Assembly: GCF_016695175.1 (NCBI RefSeq)
Contig: NZ_CP068023.1
Span: forward strand, 1,414,501 to 1,478,500
DNA from: Pseudoalteromonas sp. GCY
Lineage (GTDB): Bacteria > Pseudomonadota > Gammaproteobacteria > Enterobacterales > Alteromonadaceae
Direction: 5' to 3'
Length of the DNA stretch: 64,000 nt
The notes below the pieces were generated by a model, which was given only the letters and a program-made list of their open reading frames with translations, did not search any database and was not told the DNA's origin. Each line of letters begins with the position of its first letter. Within the stretch, counting starts at the first letter, position 1. Shown one piece after another: positions 17,620 to 27,002 of this stretch. The position numbers were made by a program, and so were the translations under genes.

Positions 17620-18840
17620 TTACTCTATCGCTTTTATTTGAGTGTCACTCCAAATTTGCGATTTTTGATATAGCTCTGCGATATTTTGGCTGGTTAAGCC
17701 AAGAGATTTTGAGATGGTTTCAATGCTATCCCAGTCACCTTTTTCTAGAGATTCAGCAAGGTCCAGATAAATACCAAAAGCACTCGGTTTTTTCAGTAGG
17801 GTTGATTTAATTTCTTGAGATAATGGTAATTTCGTCAATAAGCTCGCCATATCGTCATCAAGAATGGCATCCATAAGTGACATCATGCCAACCAAAAATG
17901 TGCTCCCGGTATCAGAAATCTTGTTGGCCTCGGTTGCTATTGCTTCCATAAAGTGTGCCCGTAATAAGGAGAGTGAAAGCAGCTCTTTAGGCTTTTCAGT
18001 ATTGAGCTGTGAGGCAAATAGCAAGGAGATCAGACGTTTAAGCTCTTCACTACCGAGTACCACTAAAGCCTGTTTAATCGTCGATATCTCTGCCCGACGC
18101 TTAAAAACGGCACTATTCGCGTAGCGAAGTAGTTTGTAGCTTAGGTTTACATCGCGTTCAAAGACCTGTGTGATCCTAGCAAGATCGGGCTCAACGCTCG
18201 AAGTTTCATAAAGTAACTCAGCCATCGCCAATTCGGAAGGGGCCAGCGCTTTGGTTTTGACCATTTCGGGCTTGGCGAAAAAGAAGCCTTGAAAATATTT
18301 GAATCCAAGCGATTTGGCGAGTTCAAACTGCTCGTAGGTTTCAACTTTCTCTGCCACTAAATCAATATCAGGAAAATCCTGTATTGCGGCTTTAATGACA
18401 TTGATTTGCTCAACATTCGTTGCCAACAAATCAATTTTTATCTGGTCGATATAGGGGAAAAAATGGCGCCACACATTTTGGTGGTGGTAATCGTCAAGCG
18501 AAAGAGTATAGCCTTGCTCTTTGAGCTCTTTTACACAGGCTAAAAGTCTTTTTCCTGGTTGTACGGTTTCCAATATTTCTACAACGACTTGATCGGGCGC
18601 TAACATTTGCACATAGCCTTTTGCCAGTGTCTCTAAGGTGAAGTTAATGTAAGCGGGGAGTTGATTCGTTAGATCATCTAGACCAAAGGTAAACTGACTA
18701 CCTTCAACCAAGCGACTTGTGGCTTCATCGCCGTCAATTTCGGGAAATACATTATTTAAACTATCACGAAATAGAAGTTCGTAGCCAATCAATTCCCTTT
18801 GGACATCAAAAATTGGCTGACGAGCCGCGTAAAAGTACAT
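17620..18840 (-). CDS. EAL and HDOD domain signalling protein
   Basis: A soluble protein of 406 residues with an N-terminal EAL-type domain (about 1-195) and a C-terminal HDOD domain (about 200-400), the YuxH-like architecture. The EAL signature is altered to YELLFR, though other catalytic-type segments remain recognisable: INFTLETL, VVEILE, SLDDYHH, IKIDLL and VAEKVE. c-di-GMP hydrolysis is therefore uncertain, and many proteins of this architecture are thought to be non-enzymatic effectors. Single gene with its own promoter region. Confidence 0.9.
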   Translation of the reverse strand: MYFYAARQPIFDVQRELIGYELLFRDSLNNVFPEIDGDEATSRLVEGSQFTFGLDDLTNQLPAYINFTLETLAKGYVQMLAPDQVVVEILETVQPGKRLLACVKELKEQGYTLSLDDYHHQNVWRHFFPYIDQIKIDLLATNVEQINVIKAAIQDFPDIDLVAEKVETYEQFELAKSLGFKYFQGFFFAKPEMVKTKALAPSELAMAELLYETSSVEPDLARITQVFERDVNLSYKLLRYANSAVFKRRAEISTIKQALVVLGSEELKRLISLLFASQLNTEKPKELLSLSLLRAHFMEAIATEANKISDTGSTFLVGMMSLMDAILDDDMASLLTKLPLSQEIKSTLLKKPSAFGIYLDLAESLEKGDWDSIETISKSLGLTSQNIAELYQKSQIWSDTQIKAIE

Positions 18841-19157
18841 AAATACTACCGTCCAAACAAAATACTATAGGGTTAAATATAAGGTAAAAGTGCAGTCAGG
18901 TCACGCTGGGAAATTGCATTTAAAGAATATGGGTAAATACTGAACATGGAGTGAATAATAACTAACCAGCTGAATTAGGTACGAATAAAATACTGTTTTG
19001 GTCAACGGTCGCAGGTGGTTGGGTGTATGGTTTGTGCGTGTTATAGTGGGTCTTTATGTTTTTGGCTTTTATTCAAAGTGAGTTAGAAATCGAATAATTA
19101 AGTGATAGAAAAAGCTCACATTTGGAGAAGAGCCCAACTAACAATTAGGAGGCTAAT
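18841..19157. other. Intergenic region between the divergent EAL/HDOD gene and putP
   Basis: No gene or RNA seen. It should hold both divergent promoters. A plausible sigma-70 promoter for putP is TTGGGT (19019-19024), 17 nt, TATAGT (19042-19047). Confidence 0.6.
19019..19047 (+). promoter_or_regulatory. Candidate sigma-70 promoter of putP
   Basis: The -35-like TTGGGT and -10-like TATAGT are separated by 17 nt, about 110 nt upstream of the putP start. Identified by eye only. Confidence 0.35.
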
Positions 19158-20639
19158 TTGGAGATAGGTACGATAATCTCTCTCGCACTATATTTTATTG
19201 CGATGTTGGGAATTGGGTTATACGCATATAAAAAGTCGACCAGTGATGTGTCAGGCTACATGTTGGGCGGTCGTAGCTTACCACCAAGTGTAGCGGCACT
19301 TTCAGCTGGCGCATCCGACATGAGTGGTTGGATCTTAATGGGTCTGCCAGGCGCTATGTTCCTTTATGGTTTTAGCAGTACATGGATTGCAATAGGTCTT
19401 GTGATTGGTGCTTGGTTTAACTATTTATTGGTTGCACCGCGCCTACGTGTTTACACAGAGTATGCAAATGACGCGATAACCATTCCTGACTACTTTGCAA
19501 ATCGTTTCGAAGATAAAGGAAACGCGTTAAGAATAGTCTCTGCGTTAGTGATCATTGTTTTCTTCACGCTTTATACCTCTTCTGGTGTGGTTGCCGGTGG
19601 TAAGCTGTTTGAAAGTTCATTTGGCATGAGTTATGAGAGCGGTTTATACATCACGACCAGTGTTGTTGTGCTTTATACTTTATTTGGTGGCTTTTTAGCG
19701 GTAAGTCTGACCGACTTTGTACAAGGCTGCATTATGTTTATCGCTTTGATTTTAGTGCCTTTAGTTACCTTCTCACTGCTCGATAATCCGCTATCTCAAA
19801 CATTAAATGAGCTAAATCCAACTATGTTAACTTGGGTAGGCTCGGCTGGCGCAATTGGTATTATTTCAGCAATGTCTTGGGGTCTTGGCTACTTTGGTCA
19901 ACCTCATATTATCGTGCGCTTTATGTCTGTTCGAAGTGTTAAAGACATGCCAACAGCGCGTCGCATAGGGATGAGCTGGATGATAGTCGCTGCCCTCGGT
20001 GCCGTGGGAACTGGTTTGTTTGGTGCTGCATACTCACATGAACATGGGATTGTTGTAGACGATGCCGAGACCATTTTTTTGATTTTATCTCAGCTATTGT
20101 TCCACCCACTGATCGCAGGTTTCTTACTCGCAGCAATTCTTGCTGCAATTATGAGTACTATTTCTTCGCAGTTGTTAGTGAGTTCGAGCTCTTTGACAGA
20201 AGACTTTTATAAGATTTTTATCCACAGAGCTGCGACAGACAAAGAACTTGTGCTTGTTGGTCGTATTAGTGTGTTAGTTGTAGCGCTTGCTGCAATTTAT
20301 CTTGCATACGACAGAGATAGCTCGATTCTAGATCTTGTAAGTAATGCTTGGGCTGGTTTTGGTGCGGCATTTGGCCCACTGGTGCTGATAAGCTTATTCT
20401 GGTCTCGCATGAACTTTGCTGGAGCACTTGCTGGTATGGTATCTGGTGCGGTGACTGTGTTGGTATGGATCTACGGTCCGTTTACTTATAATGGTGAGCC
20501 GCTTAGCGCGACATTATATGAAATTGTCCCTGGGTTTATTGTCGCGACAGTCGCTATCTTTGCTGTCAGCCTAATGACCAAGGAGCCAAGTAAAGAGATC
20601 ACGACCCTATTTTATAAAGTAGAAAAAGCGCTTGATTAA
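19158..20639 (+). CDS. putP: Sodium/proline symporter PutP
   Basis: A polytopic membrane protein of the sodium:solute symporter family, 493 residues with about 13 helices. The family motif SAGASDMSGWILMGLPGA lies in the second helix region, and the conserved GYFGQPHIIVRFM segment is present. It imports proline with sodium, for osmoprotection and as carbon/nitrogen source. The start is TTG 19158 behind a good ribosome site (AGGAGG at 19147-19152). putA is not adjacent. Confidence 0.94.
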   Translation: MEIGTIISLALYFIAMLGIGLYAYKKSTSDVSGYMLGGRSLPPSVAALSAGASDMSGWILMGLPGAMFLYGFSSTWIAIGLVIGAWFNYLLVAPRLRVYTEYANDAITIPDYFANRFEDKGNALRIVSALVIIVFFTLYTSSGVVAGGKLFESSFGMSYESGLYITTSVVVLYTLFGGFLAVSLTDFVQGCIMFIALILVPLVTFSLLDNPLSQTLNELNPTMLTWVGSAGAIGIISAMSWGLGYFGQPHIIVRFMSVRSVKDMPTARRIGMSWMIVAALGAVGTGLFGAAYSHEHGIVVDDAETIFLILSQLLFHPLIAGFLLAAILAAIMSTISSQLLVSSSSLTEDFYKIFIHRAATDKELVLVGRISVLVVALAAIYLAYDRDSSILDLVSNAWAGFGAAFGPLVLISLFWSRMNFAGALAGMVSGAVTVLVWIYGPFTYNGEPLSATLYEIVPGFIVATVAIFAVSLMTKEPSKEITTLFYKVEKALD

Positions 20640-20654
20640 AGTCGGTTGAAGCGA

Positions 20655-20690
20655 ATAAAAAACGGAGCATTTGCTCCGTTTTTTATTTCT
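20655..20690. terminator. Bidirectional terminator between putP and bcp
   Basis: A long stem (ATAAAAAACGGAGC with its complement, short ATTT loop) has A-rich and T-rich flanks, between convergent putP and bcp. Confidence 0.92.
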
Positions 20691-20722
20691 TAAATATACG
20701 TATATACGGTTTAACAGTCACT

Positions 20723-21196
20723 TTAAGCTTGTTCTTTTAAGTGGTTAATCACGACTTCATGGTGATCTTTGGTTTTAAACTTATTGAACACGTGCTTGAT
20801 GGTACCGTCTTGACCGACTAAGAAAGATAGGCGATGAATGCCATCATATTCTTTACCCATAAATTTCTTTAGTCCCCACACACCAAATTCATCGGCTACC
20901 GCGTGGTCTTCATCCGAAAGTAAGTCAAAGTTGAGCTCTTTTTTGTTTTCAAAGTTCTTTAACTTTTTCACAGGATCTGGACTAATGCCAACGGCTACGG
21001 TGTTTAATTCAGCCAGTTCAGCTTTGTGGTCGCGTAGATTTTCGGCCTGAACCGTACAGCCAGGGGTCAATGCTTTAGGATAAAAATAGACTAAAACTTG
21101 GTGAGACTTTAATAAAGTAGCAAGTTCAACGGTCTCGTCGTTTTGGTTTTGCAGTGAAAATAGTGGCGCTTGATCACCAACTTTTAAAGTATTCAT
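20723..21196 (-). CDS. bcp: Thioredoxin-dependent thiol peroxidase Bcp (1-Cys type)
   Basis: A peroxiredoxin of 157 residues with the peroxidatic Cys47 in the motif LTPGCTVQ and the expected YFYPKA segment. E. coli Bcp has a resolving Cys five residues on; here the sequence continues AENLR, and Cys47 is the only cysteine in the protein. It must therefore work as a 1-Cys enzyme, resolved by an external thiol. It follows gcvR by 9 nt, the classic gcvR-bcp pair. Confidence 0.95.
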   Translation of the reverse strand: MNTLKVGDQAPLFSLQNQNDETVELATLLKSHQVLVYFYPKALTPGCTVQAENLRDHKAELAELNTVAVGISPDPVKKLKNFENKKELNFDLLSDEDHAVADEFGVWGLKKFMGKEYDGIHRLSFLVGQDGTIKHVFNKFKTKDHHEVVINHLKEQA

Positions 21197-21205
21197 AGTA
21201 AATCC

Positions 21206-21739
21206 TTAGCGAATGCGTCTAAATATATAGTCTACGTTTAAGGAGTGAGAAAGATCTTCGAACTGAACTTTAAAGTTATCAATATCCACATCCACTGGAA
21301 TATTGAACTCAAGCTCGCAGCGCATATGTAGCTCGTCTTCTTGCTCAAAGGTATCTGACTTCAGTGAACAAATATTCACTCCTTGTGCTGCAAAATAGCG
21401 CGTTACTTTGCTGAGTGTACCGGGAGTATCTAGTCCTTCATATTCCAATGTATAACCTGCACTGTATTCGCCTTGCTGATGGCTCGACGTGCGTTTCATC
21501 ATGGTTAAGAGACCGAGTTCCATCCCTTTTGCTGGTAAGGTATGTTCTACACGACTAATAGACGCCATGTCACCGGCGAGTAACATAATAAAGGTAAATT
21601 CATTTCCCAATATTGCGATACGACTGTCGATAATATTACAGTTGCAGTCACTCACAAGCTGTGTCAATTCGCCAACAATACCAGATCTGTCTTCTCCTAT
21701 TGCGGTTAAGACAAGTTGATGGTTTGCATGCATGGTCAT
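21206..21739 (-). CDS. gcvR: Glycine cleavage system regulatory protein GcvR
   Basis: Two ACT domains (about 5-80 and 93-170) in a protein of 177 residues. In E. coli GcvR binds glycine and GcvA and represses gcvTHP. The longer reading frame begins at 21772, but I choose ATG 21739: it has an AGAGG ribosome site 8 nt upstream and gives MTMHANHQLVLTAIGEDRSGIV, aligned with the family N-terminus. Neither gcvA nor gcvTHP is nearby. Confidence 0.92.
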   Translation of the reverse strand: MTMHANHQLVLTAIGEDRSGIVGELTQLVSDCNCNIIDSRIAILGNEFTFIMLLAGDMASISRVEHTLPAKGMELGLLTMMKRTSSHQQGEYSAGYTLEYEGLDTPGTLSKVTRYFAAQGVNICSLKSDTFEQEDELHMRCELEFNIPVDVDIDNFKVQFEDLSHSLNVDYIFRRIR

Positions 21740-22071
21740 TTTGGAACCTCTGATTTCACGTAATGCGCTCAAGGTTAATAGTTAACGCGAAATACTACCA
21801 TATCTGAGTTTTAGCGCTAGCGCGTTGTAATAAAAAATAGAATTAGGGTTGCGCGGCATGGTTGCTTGTTTTTCTAATGTATGACAAGTAACATAAGGCA
21901 AAATTTTGGCTATGGGCTACGTGTTCCCACTATAGTACGTGGAATATTTGATACCATAGCGTTATTAATTCAGAGATTGTCAATTTTTGGCAACTTTGTG
22001 TGAACCAATTCGGCAATCCTAAATCATAACTTTGATTCGAATAATAATAGGGTTTGCTAAGGAGTAAATGA

Positions 22072-23130
22072 GTGCAGTATTGGATCCCAAAATCACTGGT
22101 TCTTGGAATTGCCGTGAGTCTAAGCGGCTGTAGTATTTTCACAAACGATGCACATCATGAAAGAAATTATCGTGCAAACGCACCGGTGAAAGCCCCTGAA
22201 GGCTTGGCTCAGCCTTATCGAGACCCAGAATTTGCAATGCCAGTTGGCCAATATGAAAATACAGCTGAGCCGGTAAGCTATCGTGCACCGCAACAGGTAT
22301 TAACGGTTGCGCAAGGCAGTTGGGTAGAGCAGGGTGAAGACGCTGCAAGGATCTTTTTTGATAAAAATGACGGTATAGAAGATTTACCAGCATTTATTTG
22401 GCGTGCTGTGGATGGGGTTGTGGCGATGCATAATGCCGGTCTTGAAAGCGATAACAAGACGCAAGGCTCGGTGACTACAACTTGGTATTCACTGATCAAG
22501 CCTAAAGACGGCTGGTTTTGGGAAGAAGCGGCAGAGCCATCTAAGCAAAAGTTTAAGTTTACTGTAGAGCAAAAAGAACATCAGCGTACGGCGTCAATTC
22601 GAGCGGAATTAGTAGATTATCAAGGCGATGGTGAGTTAACTGCGCTTCAGAAAAACCACCTCGAAGTTCGGGCACTGAACGAAGTCGTTTCAGAATTTGA
22701 CTATCAATATCGTCTACTGCAAGTTGAAATGCGTAAGCGCCAAGGTGTACTGGCACTTGAACTTGGGTTTGACAAGAATGGTGATTCGGCGCTACTGACT
22801 GAAAAAGGTCAAGAAGCGGTGCTTGATCGCTTCTCAAACTTCCTCGAAAGAAGTAACTTTACGGTTGTCCGTGTCGATAGAGAAAAGCAGGAAGTTTTGG
22901 TCCGTTACGAAGCGCCTGAAAGCAGCGTTTGGGACTCTATTTGGGGTGAAGAAGCGATTGTGTTGCCAATTGACAATGGTGATTACACGATAAAGATCGC
23001 TCAAGCGCAGGATACGCGTACTTCAATTACCTGGAAGGATAGCGAAGGTAACGTACTTGATGCAAACACCATGAATAACCTGCATCAAGCCTTGATCACT
23101 TTGCTTAGGCAAAAAGGTCTAACAATCTAA
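22072..23130 (+). CDS. bamC: Outer membrane protein assembly factor BamC
   Basis: A lipoprotein of the Bam complex, 352 residues, lipobox LSGC (Cys20), with two helix-grip domains (about 105-210 and 228-350). The start is GTG 22072 with AAGGAG at the right distance (22059-22064); an ATG at 22068 is out of frame. In most Gammaproteobacteria bamC follows dapA. Here the 5' neighbour is gcvR on the other strand with nearly 300 nt between, so bamC seems to have its own promoter. Confidence 0.93.
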   Translation: MQYWIPKSLVLGIAVSLSGCSIFTNDAHHERNYRANAPVKAPEGLAQPYRDPEFAMPVGQYENTAEPVSYRAPQQVLTVAQGSWVEQGEDAARIFFDKNDGIEDLPAFIWRAVDGVVAMHNAGLESDNKTQGSVTTTWYSLIKPKDGWFWEEAAEPSKQKFKFTVEQKEHQRTASIRAELVDYQGDGELTALQKNHLEVRALNEVVSEFDYQYRLLQVEMRKRQGVLALELGFDKNGDSALLTEKGQEAVLDRFSNFLERSNFTVVRVDREKQEVLVRYEAPESSVWDSIWGEEAIVLPIDNGDYTIKIAQAQDTRTSITWKDSEGNVLDANTMNNLHQALITLLRQKGLTI

Positions 23131-23151
23131 TAAATATAATAATTTAAAAAC

Positions 23152-23180
23152 GAAAAGAGCTTCGGCTCTTTTCTTTGTTT
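23152..23180 (+). terminator. Terminator after bamC
   Basis: GAAAAGAGC, UUCG-type loop TTCG, GCTCTTTTC, then T-rich sequence. It lies between bamC and the YjiH-type gene. Confidence 0.85.
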
Positions 23181-23195
23181 TTGTGGAAGTAAAAA

Positions 23196-24566
23196 ATGAC
23201 AGAGAGCACTATGACACCACGCTCCACCTTACAAACGTGGTTTGCGTTTATCGTACCGTCATTGATTGGTATCTTTTTATTTATGACGCCAGTGGCGGTA
23301 GGGGAAGCAATGACTATCCCAATCGCTGTTATGGCGAAGTGGTTACAAGCGCAAGTCGCTCCTTTTATTAAAGACATGATTGTCGCAATAGTATGTATTA
23401 CCGGGATCATGAGTTTGGTGATGAAGCTCCTAAGACCCCAAGCGCTATTAAAAATAACCATAATAAAGCACTTATTTGACGTTAGCTGGGTTTGGTTGAT
23501 AACCCGACTAGTTGGCATGGTGTTTATTGTGCTTACCTTCAATGGTGTTGGTCCAGAAGCGATCCATTCAGAAAACACAGGAGCATTAGTGCTAAATGAC
23601 TTGTTACCTGTACTCTTTTCTGTCTTTATTCTTGCCGGCTTGTTACTGCCATTACTACTTAACTTTGGTCTACTTGAGATGGTTGGCACACTCTTGACCA
23701 AAGTGATGCGCCCGCTATTCGGTGTGCCTGGTCGTAGCGCGGTAAACTGTGTTGCTTCTTGGCTTGGCGACGGTAGCGTAGGTATCTTGATGACTGCTCG
23801 CCAATATGAGGATAAGCACTATACACAACGAGAAGCGGCTATCATCGGCACCACATTCTCTGCGGTTTCCATTACTTTCTGTTTAGTTGTTATTGGTCAA
23901 GTTAAACTCGAACACCTGTTTGCTCCTTTTTACCTTACCGTATGTGCAGCTGGCTTTGTTGCAGCGATCATAGTGCCACGCTTACCACCGCTAAGGTTCA
24001 AAAAGGATATCTATGTAGATGGTAGCGATCACAATCAGGATTCGGAAGCGGTGCCAGAAGGAAAAGGCCTGTTAGGTCATTCTTTGGATATTGCACTTGC
24101 TAAGGCTAAAACGGCACCAGGGCTTAAAGGAACATTAGAAGAAGGCCTGCACAATGCGTTAGATATGGTATTTGCTGTACTTCCCGTGGTTATGGCAGTT
24201 GGTACTTTTGCCCTGATCATCGCAGAATACACCCCTGTATTTCAATATTTAGGTACACCTTTCGTTCCTTACCTCGAGCTACTCAATGTGGCAGAAGCCG
24301 AAAAAGCAGCACAGACGATAGTGGTAGGCTTTGCTGATATGTTTATTCCGTCAATCCTTGCTGCTGGCTCTATTGAAAGTGATACCACCAGATTTATCGT
24401 TGCCGCAATGAGTGTTACCCAGTTAATTTACATGTCTGAAGTTGGGGCATTACTGCTTGGTAGCAAAATCCCAGTGAACTTGTGGGAGCTATTCCTAATC
24501 TTTATTTTAAGAACGCTCATTACCTTACCTGTTATCGTCTTTATGGCGAAATGGTTAGTTGGCTAA
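23196..24566 (+). CDS. YjiH family (nucleoside recognition/gate domain) membrane protein
   Basis: A polytopic inner-membrane protein of 456 residues. Gate-domain (nucleoside recognition) segments recur: PLFGVPGRSAVNCVASWLGDGSVG, with TARQYEDKHYTQREAAIIGTTFS in the first half and VGFADMFIPSILAAGSIES with FIVAAMSVTQLIYMSEVG in the second. YjiH relatives have no firmly established substrate; nucleoside or spore-maturation-like (SpmA/B) relatives suggest transport. It lies between two terminators, so it is monocistronic. Confidence 0.85.
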   Translation: MTESTMTPRSTLQTWFAFIVPSLIGIFLFMTPVAVGEAMTIPIAVMAKWLQAQVAPFIKDMIVAIVCITGIMSLVMKLLRPQALLKITIIKHLFDVSWVWLITRLVGMVFIVLTFNGVGPEAIHSENTGALVLNDLLPVLFSVFILAGLLLPLLLNFGLLEMVGTLLTKVMRPLFGVPGRSAVNCVASWLGDGSVGILMTARQYEDKHYTQREAAIIGTTFSAVSITFCLVVIGQVKLEHLFAPFYLTVCAAGFVAAIIVPRLPPLRFKKDIYVDGSDHNQDSEAVPEGKGLLGHSLDIALAKAKTAPGLKGTLEEGLHNALDMVFAVLPVVMAVGTFALIIAEYTPVFQYLGTPFVPYLELLNVAEAEKAAQTIVVGFADMFIPSILAAGSIESDTTRFIVAAMSVTQLIYMSEVGALLLGSKIPVNLWELFLIFILRTLITLPVIVFMAKWLVG

Positions 24567-24567
24567 A

Positions 24568-24600
24568 ATAAAAACCCCCTACTATGCGAGGGGGTTTTAT
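24568..24600 (+). terminator. Terminator after the YjiH-type gene
   Basis: AAAACCCCCT paired with AGGGGGTTTT, 8-nt loop, followed by ATTTG. Confidence 0.9.
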
Positions 24601-25162
24601 TTGAATAGCTAAACTCTTAGCTAATATATCTTCTAAAGAGAATATTTTCCTTATCACTACTCTGCTTCATCAAAGTAGCCTCAAAGTCATTCCTTCGTCT
24701 GTAAATCTAACAGGCCCTATCGACAGGTCTAGTACATTACCGATTCTATTAGAGACTTTGCTCAAGTATGGCAAATCAATAGCCTATCGTAACCATAAAG
24801 CTAGCCTAATTGCTATATACTTTGAAAGTACAACAGCTTAGATAATTCTCCAAGCAAGTTCCGATTCGTTCCAAAGCTTCTTAAGTAGCATGTGTGGATA
24901 AATCCCGTTACCTTTAAGAACTCAAGCTCCATAAAATTAACCTTGTTAACTATTTGTTTTTGTTTTTTACGGGATGTTCAGCTGTAGCTTAGGGTGGATT
25001 ATAAGTACTTGATTATAATAATTTGTTTTTTCTATGTTGTTTCTTTTTGTTTTTATTTTGGGTTTTATTGTTTCTTAAATGTAACTTTTTGGGTTTACAT
25101 GTGGGGGTTGCAACGCTAGTATGTTCCTGCTTAAGGAAAACATAGCTTAAGGAAGCTGATTT
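24601..25162. other. AT-rich intergenic region at the border of the secreted-protein cluster
   Basis: About 560 nt without a convincing gene. On the - strand an uninterrupted frame from about 24780 to 24670 reads like protein (DLPYLSKVSNRIGNVLDLS, then FTDEGMTLRL) and ends at a double stop, but has no ATG; it may be the remnant of a lost gene. The segment 24950-25100 is very T/G-rich on the + strand and is the likely promoter/leader zone of the downstream cluster. An AAGGAAAAC ... AAGGAAG pair lies at about 25134-25156. Confidence 0.45.
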
Positions 25163-26971
25163 ATGTACGAAGTAAAAGGATTCGGCGTATTACGTTTTGC
25201 CGCATTTTTTTTCATAGCTAGTAAAAGTTATGCATCGGGAACTGAAAACTCATGTCAAGTATCAGTACAAGTTAGAGACTTTATGCCTCGTACTTGTTAT
25301 TCCGAGTATTCTGAATCTAGTTGTAATGATATTTGCGTTGCCGCAGAACCTTCTATGGAACCATCGTGTTTTAGGAAGATAGAGCTGCCTTGTGGGATAA
25401 AGCAAGAGCTTAAAGCATCGGCATTAGGGTACCAAAACAGAAATGGTCATGAATGGTTTCATGTCACCGACTTAATGAATCATACCGCCTTGATTGAGCA
25501 ATATTATGTATTGCAGCAATCGCTTTACGGTGAACTATATAAAGATTTTGTTAACCCTGCAGATGTTGCAGGATTTAGTCCTGCAAGTGATAGTCTTCGA
25601 AAAGTTAATTTTAGACTGAATACTATTAGTTCAACTCGAAGCGTAGCTGCGGGTTTGTCACATGCTGCGCTCTACAGAAGATATGAGTATGGCTTGCTAC
25701 TTGAAGAAAAGTTAAATGCGCATTTAGCGAAAGTGAGTGCAAATATCAATCAATTTGGCTTAATGAGTGCTGTTGAGAAAGAAAATCTAAAGGTGGAGAT
25801 AAATCAACTGGTTGACAGCCAGACCCGGCTTTGGAAAATTCTCAAAAAATATGATGCAAGTACAATTTTATCAAGCAGAGTACGAATTATTAATCGCAGA
25901 CTTACTGCACTGAATGATTCACTAACCCTCATTCCATTTGTTCAACAACAAGCACTCATCCACAAAACTCAGGTATTAAATGCCTATTTTGATGTCAGCT
26001 TCAGACAATGCGAGACAACGACTTGCTTTAACGCACTTGATGCTAGCGCCGTGGTTATTGATACCGATTATGACAAAAAACTAACGTATTTTGAGTTATA
26101 TTTGGAGCAGTTAAACAATGAAGCCTCTTTGCTGAGCAATGCTTATTCGAGTGATTATCAGCCAGTTGATCCTGCTTTTGTTCGAATGCCGACTTTTGCA
26201 GGGTTTGTAACTGAGCACTATCAGGATATGCGAGCGCAGGGCACAGAACTATCTTTGAAAAAGCTAGCCACGGCGATTAATGTTGCTTATTTAGCTAAAA
26301 ATGTTGATGGTCGAAGACTGTCTCAAAAGCTTGCAAAGACGGCTGATAGTACGATTGATGGCTTCAGTTCAATAGCACTATTTAATGAGCAGCACACATT
26401 GTTGTGTAAAGAATACACACGAATAAACCCGCAACTAAGCCAGTTTCAGCAAGAGAGTTTCACTCTTGGTCATGAGGCTAATGAGCTAATTGCAACATTG
26501 ATTGATTTTGGTTTAGACAGTGAACAGCTCGCTCGATTAGAGTGGATCATTACACGATTAAATGTCTTGGCGGCTCAATCAATTCAAATTGCGAACCTCA
26601 ATATCACCGAAGTTGATAGATATCAATCGGTAGTATGGAAGTTGGACCAAGCAGACAATTTCTTCGCAAATAACGGCAACATCGAAATAGAATATTTGGA
26701 ATACGATGGACTTTATTGGACACCAAATATGTTGCCATCAATCCCAGAGATAATGCCATCCATAGTCAATATCTCCACGCCTGAAAGTACGTTATTTCCT
26801 ACCGGCAGCGCATCGGCAGGTTCAATGAATGTACTTCAAATGTTAATAAAGCAAAACCCTTTTAGTGCCTGTTCTGAGAACAATAATGAACTACAGCTCA
26901 TTATAAAAGCGGAATCACCAAATGGTCAGGTTAAGCGGCACATTCTCAGAGCTACTCTAGAGCAACTCTAA
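25163..26971 (+). CDS. Exported helical protein of unknown function, Cys-rich N-terminus
   Basis: I do not recognise this 602-residue protein. A signal peptide (about 1-25, cleavage near SYA) is followed by a Cys-rich segment (seven Cys within about residues 30-80). A long mostly helical body (about 85-510) has several coiled-coil-like stretches, and a short beta-type C-terminal part ends the protein. The N-terminal Cys density and the NISTPES segment near residue 530 recall the next gene (which has NISTPST), suggesting related parts of one structure. It opens the eleven-gene exported cluster and has AAGGAAG upstream of ATG 25163. Confidence 0.85.
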   Translation: MYEVKGFGVLRFAAFFFIASKSYASGTENSCQVSVQVRDFMPRTCYSEYSESSCNDICVAAEPSMEPSCFRKIELPCGIKQELKASALGYQNRNGHEWFHVTDLMNHTALIEQYYVLQQSLYGELYKDFVNPADVAGFSPASDSLRKVNFRLNTISSTRSVAAGLSHAALYRRYEYGLLLEEKLNAHLAKVSANINQFGLMSAVEKENLKVEINQLVDSQTRLWKILKKYDASTILSSRVRIINRRLTALNDSLTLIPFVQQQALIHKTQVLNAYFDVSFRQCETTTCFNALDASAVVIDTDYDKKLTYFELYLEQLNNEASLLSNAYSSDYQPVDPAFVRMPTFAGFVTEHYQDMRAQGTELSLKKLATAINVAYLAKNVDGRRLSQKLAKTADSTIDGFSSIALFNEQHTLLCKEYTRINPQLSQFQQESFTLGHEANELIATLIDFGLDSEQLARLEWIITRLNVLAAQSIQIANLNITEVDRYQSVVWKLDQADNFFANNGNIEIEYLEYDGLYWTPNMLPSIPEIMPSIVNISTPESTLFPTGSASAGSMNVLQMLIKQNPFSACSENNNELQLIIKAESPNGQVKRHILRATLEQL

Positions 26972-27002
26972 GAAAACGATAACTACACAGAAGGAAAATT
27001 TG

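Noticed and set aside
23144..23701. Antisense frame of 185 codons in the YjiH-type gene
   Set aside because: Shadow; starts within the conserved membrane protein and ends in the terminator.
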